Source: DASSWG01 sp041689995 (GTDB taxonomy: Bacteria; Bacteroidota; Bacteroidia; Flavobacteriales; Flavobacteriaceae). Taken from it: 5,588 bases of DNA. A program made the translations under genes and the position numbers. The stretch spans positions 1 through 5,588 of the forward strand of contig JBDNFD010000140.1 in the NCBI GenBank assembly GCA_041689995.1, given 5' to 3'. Shown piece by piece: positions 5,502 to 5,588 of the stretch (position 1 is the first letter of the stretch; each line of letters opens with the position of its first letter). The notes under the pieces were generated by a model that was not told where the DNA came from, searched no databases, and was given only the letters and a program-made list of their open reading frames with translations.

Positions 5502-5588
5502 ATGATTAATTTTGAGGGGCAAAATGCCCAAGAGTTCTATGCACGGTTCAATTCTGTGGATTCTTGTAAGGAATATCTATCAGGGATC
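5502..5588 (+). CDS. IS1595-family-like transposase, N-terminal fragment (runs off window)
   Basis: Twenty-nine codons are visible, open to the last base: MINFEGQNAQEFYARFNSVD, then SCKEYLSGI. This matches the start of IS1595 (ISXO2-like) transposases of Bacteroidetes, which as I recall begin with a short F..RF....DCKEYL segment before a KW..G..C..C zinc-ribbon. The zinc-binding part and the DDE catalytic domain would lie beyond the window, so the call rests on a short stretch. The gene has a -7 box and an SD-like site, so the 5' end appears intact. It starts 54 bases from the last CRISPR repeat. Confidence 0.65.
   Translation, partial: MINFEGQNAQEFYARFNSVDSCKEYLSGI

Larger units (their letters stand above)
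5448..5588 (+). mobile_element. left part of an insertion sequence, probably IS1595 family
   Basis: The transposase start implies that the left end of an insertion sequence lies between the last CRISPR repeat (ends 5447) and the promoter box at 5472. I cannot fix the terminal inverted repeat because the right end is outside the window. The boundary given is therefore the outer limit. If the element begins within a few bases of 5447, it was inserted into the CRISPR array itself. Confidence 0.45.

Overview
The window looks like chromosomal DNA of a member of the Bacteroidetes, most likely a Flavobacteriaceae species. The base composition is AT-rich. Starts have A/T-rich leaders rather than strong Shine-Dalgarno sites. 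Several genes are preceded by exact copies of the Bacteroidetes -7 promoter box TAnnTTTG (995-1002, 1836-1843 minus, 4343-4350, 4706-4713, 5472-5479). The proteins, including a GxxExxY-type relic and a TatA with a GGGEI N-terminus, also fit this group. This placement is inferred from sequence character only.

Layout. Positions 1-334 are a tandem array with an exact 142-base period. Each full unit carries the start codon and about 14 codons of what looks like a GxxExxY (PDDEXK_3) gene, fused to GC-rich palindromic arms. The array runs to within 10 bases of an O-methyltransferase gene (345-986, +). A conserved-looking hypothetical gene with a cysteine-rich tail follows (1028-1486, +). It converges on a tatA-like gene (1541-1831, -) across a short palindrome. 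Upstream of tatA on the same strand is a large secreted M1-family metallopeptidase (1978-4230, -). A 142-base divergent promoter region separates it from a small two-helix membrane protein (4373-4639, +). A cold-shock-domain gene (4742-4939, +) follows, ending in a textbook rho-independent terminator. A small basic protein with a C-terminal membrane helix is encoded on the minus strand (5025-5222).

The right end (5223-5588) is an accessory junction. It holds what appears to be a decayed CRISPR array remnant: one 30-base repeat, one 37-base spacer and one interrupted repeat. Directly beside it is the first 29 codons of an IS1595-family-like transposase, cut by the window edge.

The central genes are housekeeping or surface-physiology genes (tRNA or small-molecule methylation, protein export, extracellular peptide digestion, cold-shock RNA binding). 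They do not form one operon; most have their own promoter signal. The unusual material sits at the two ends: a relic-gene repeat array on the left and a CRISPR scar with an insertion sequence on the right.
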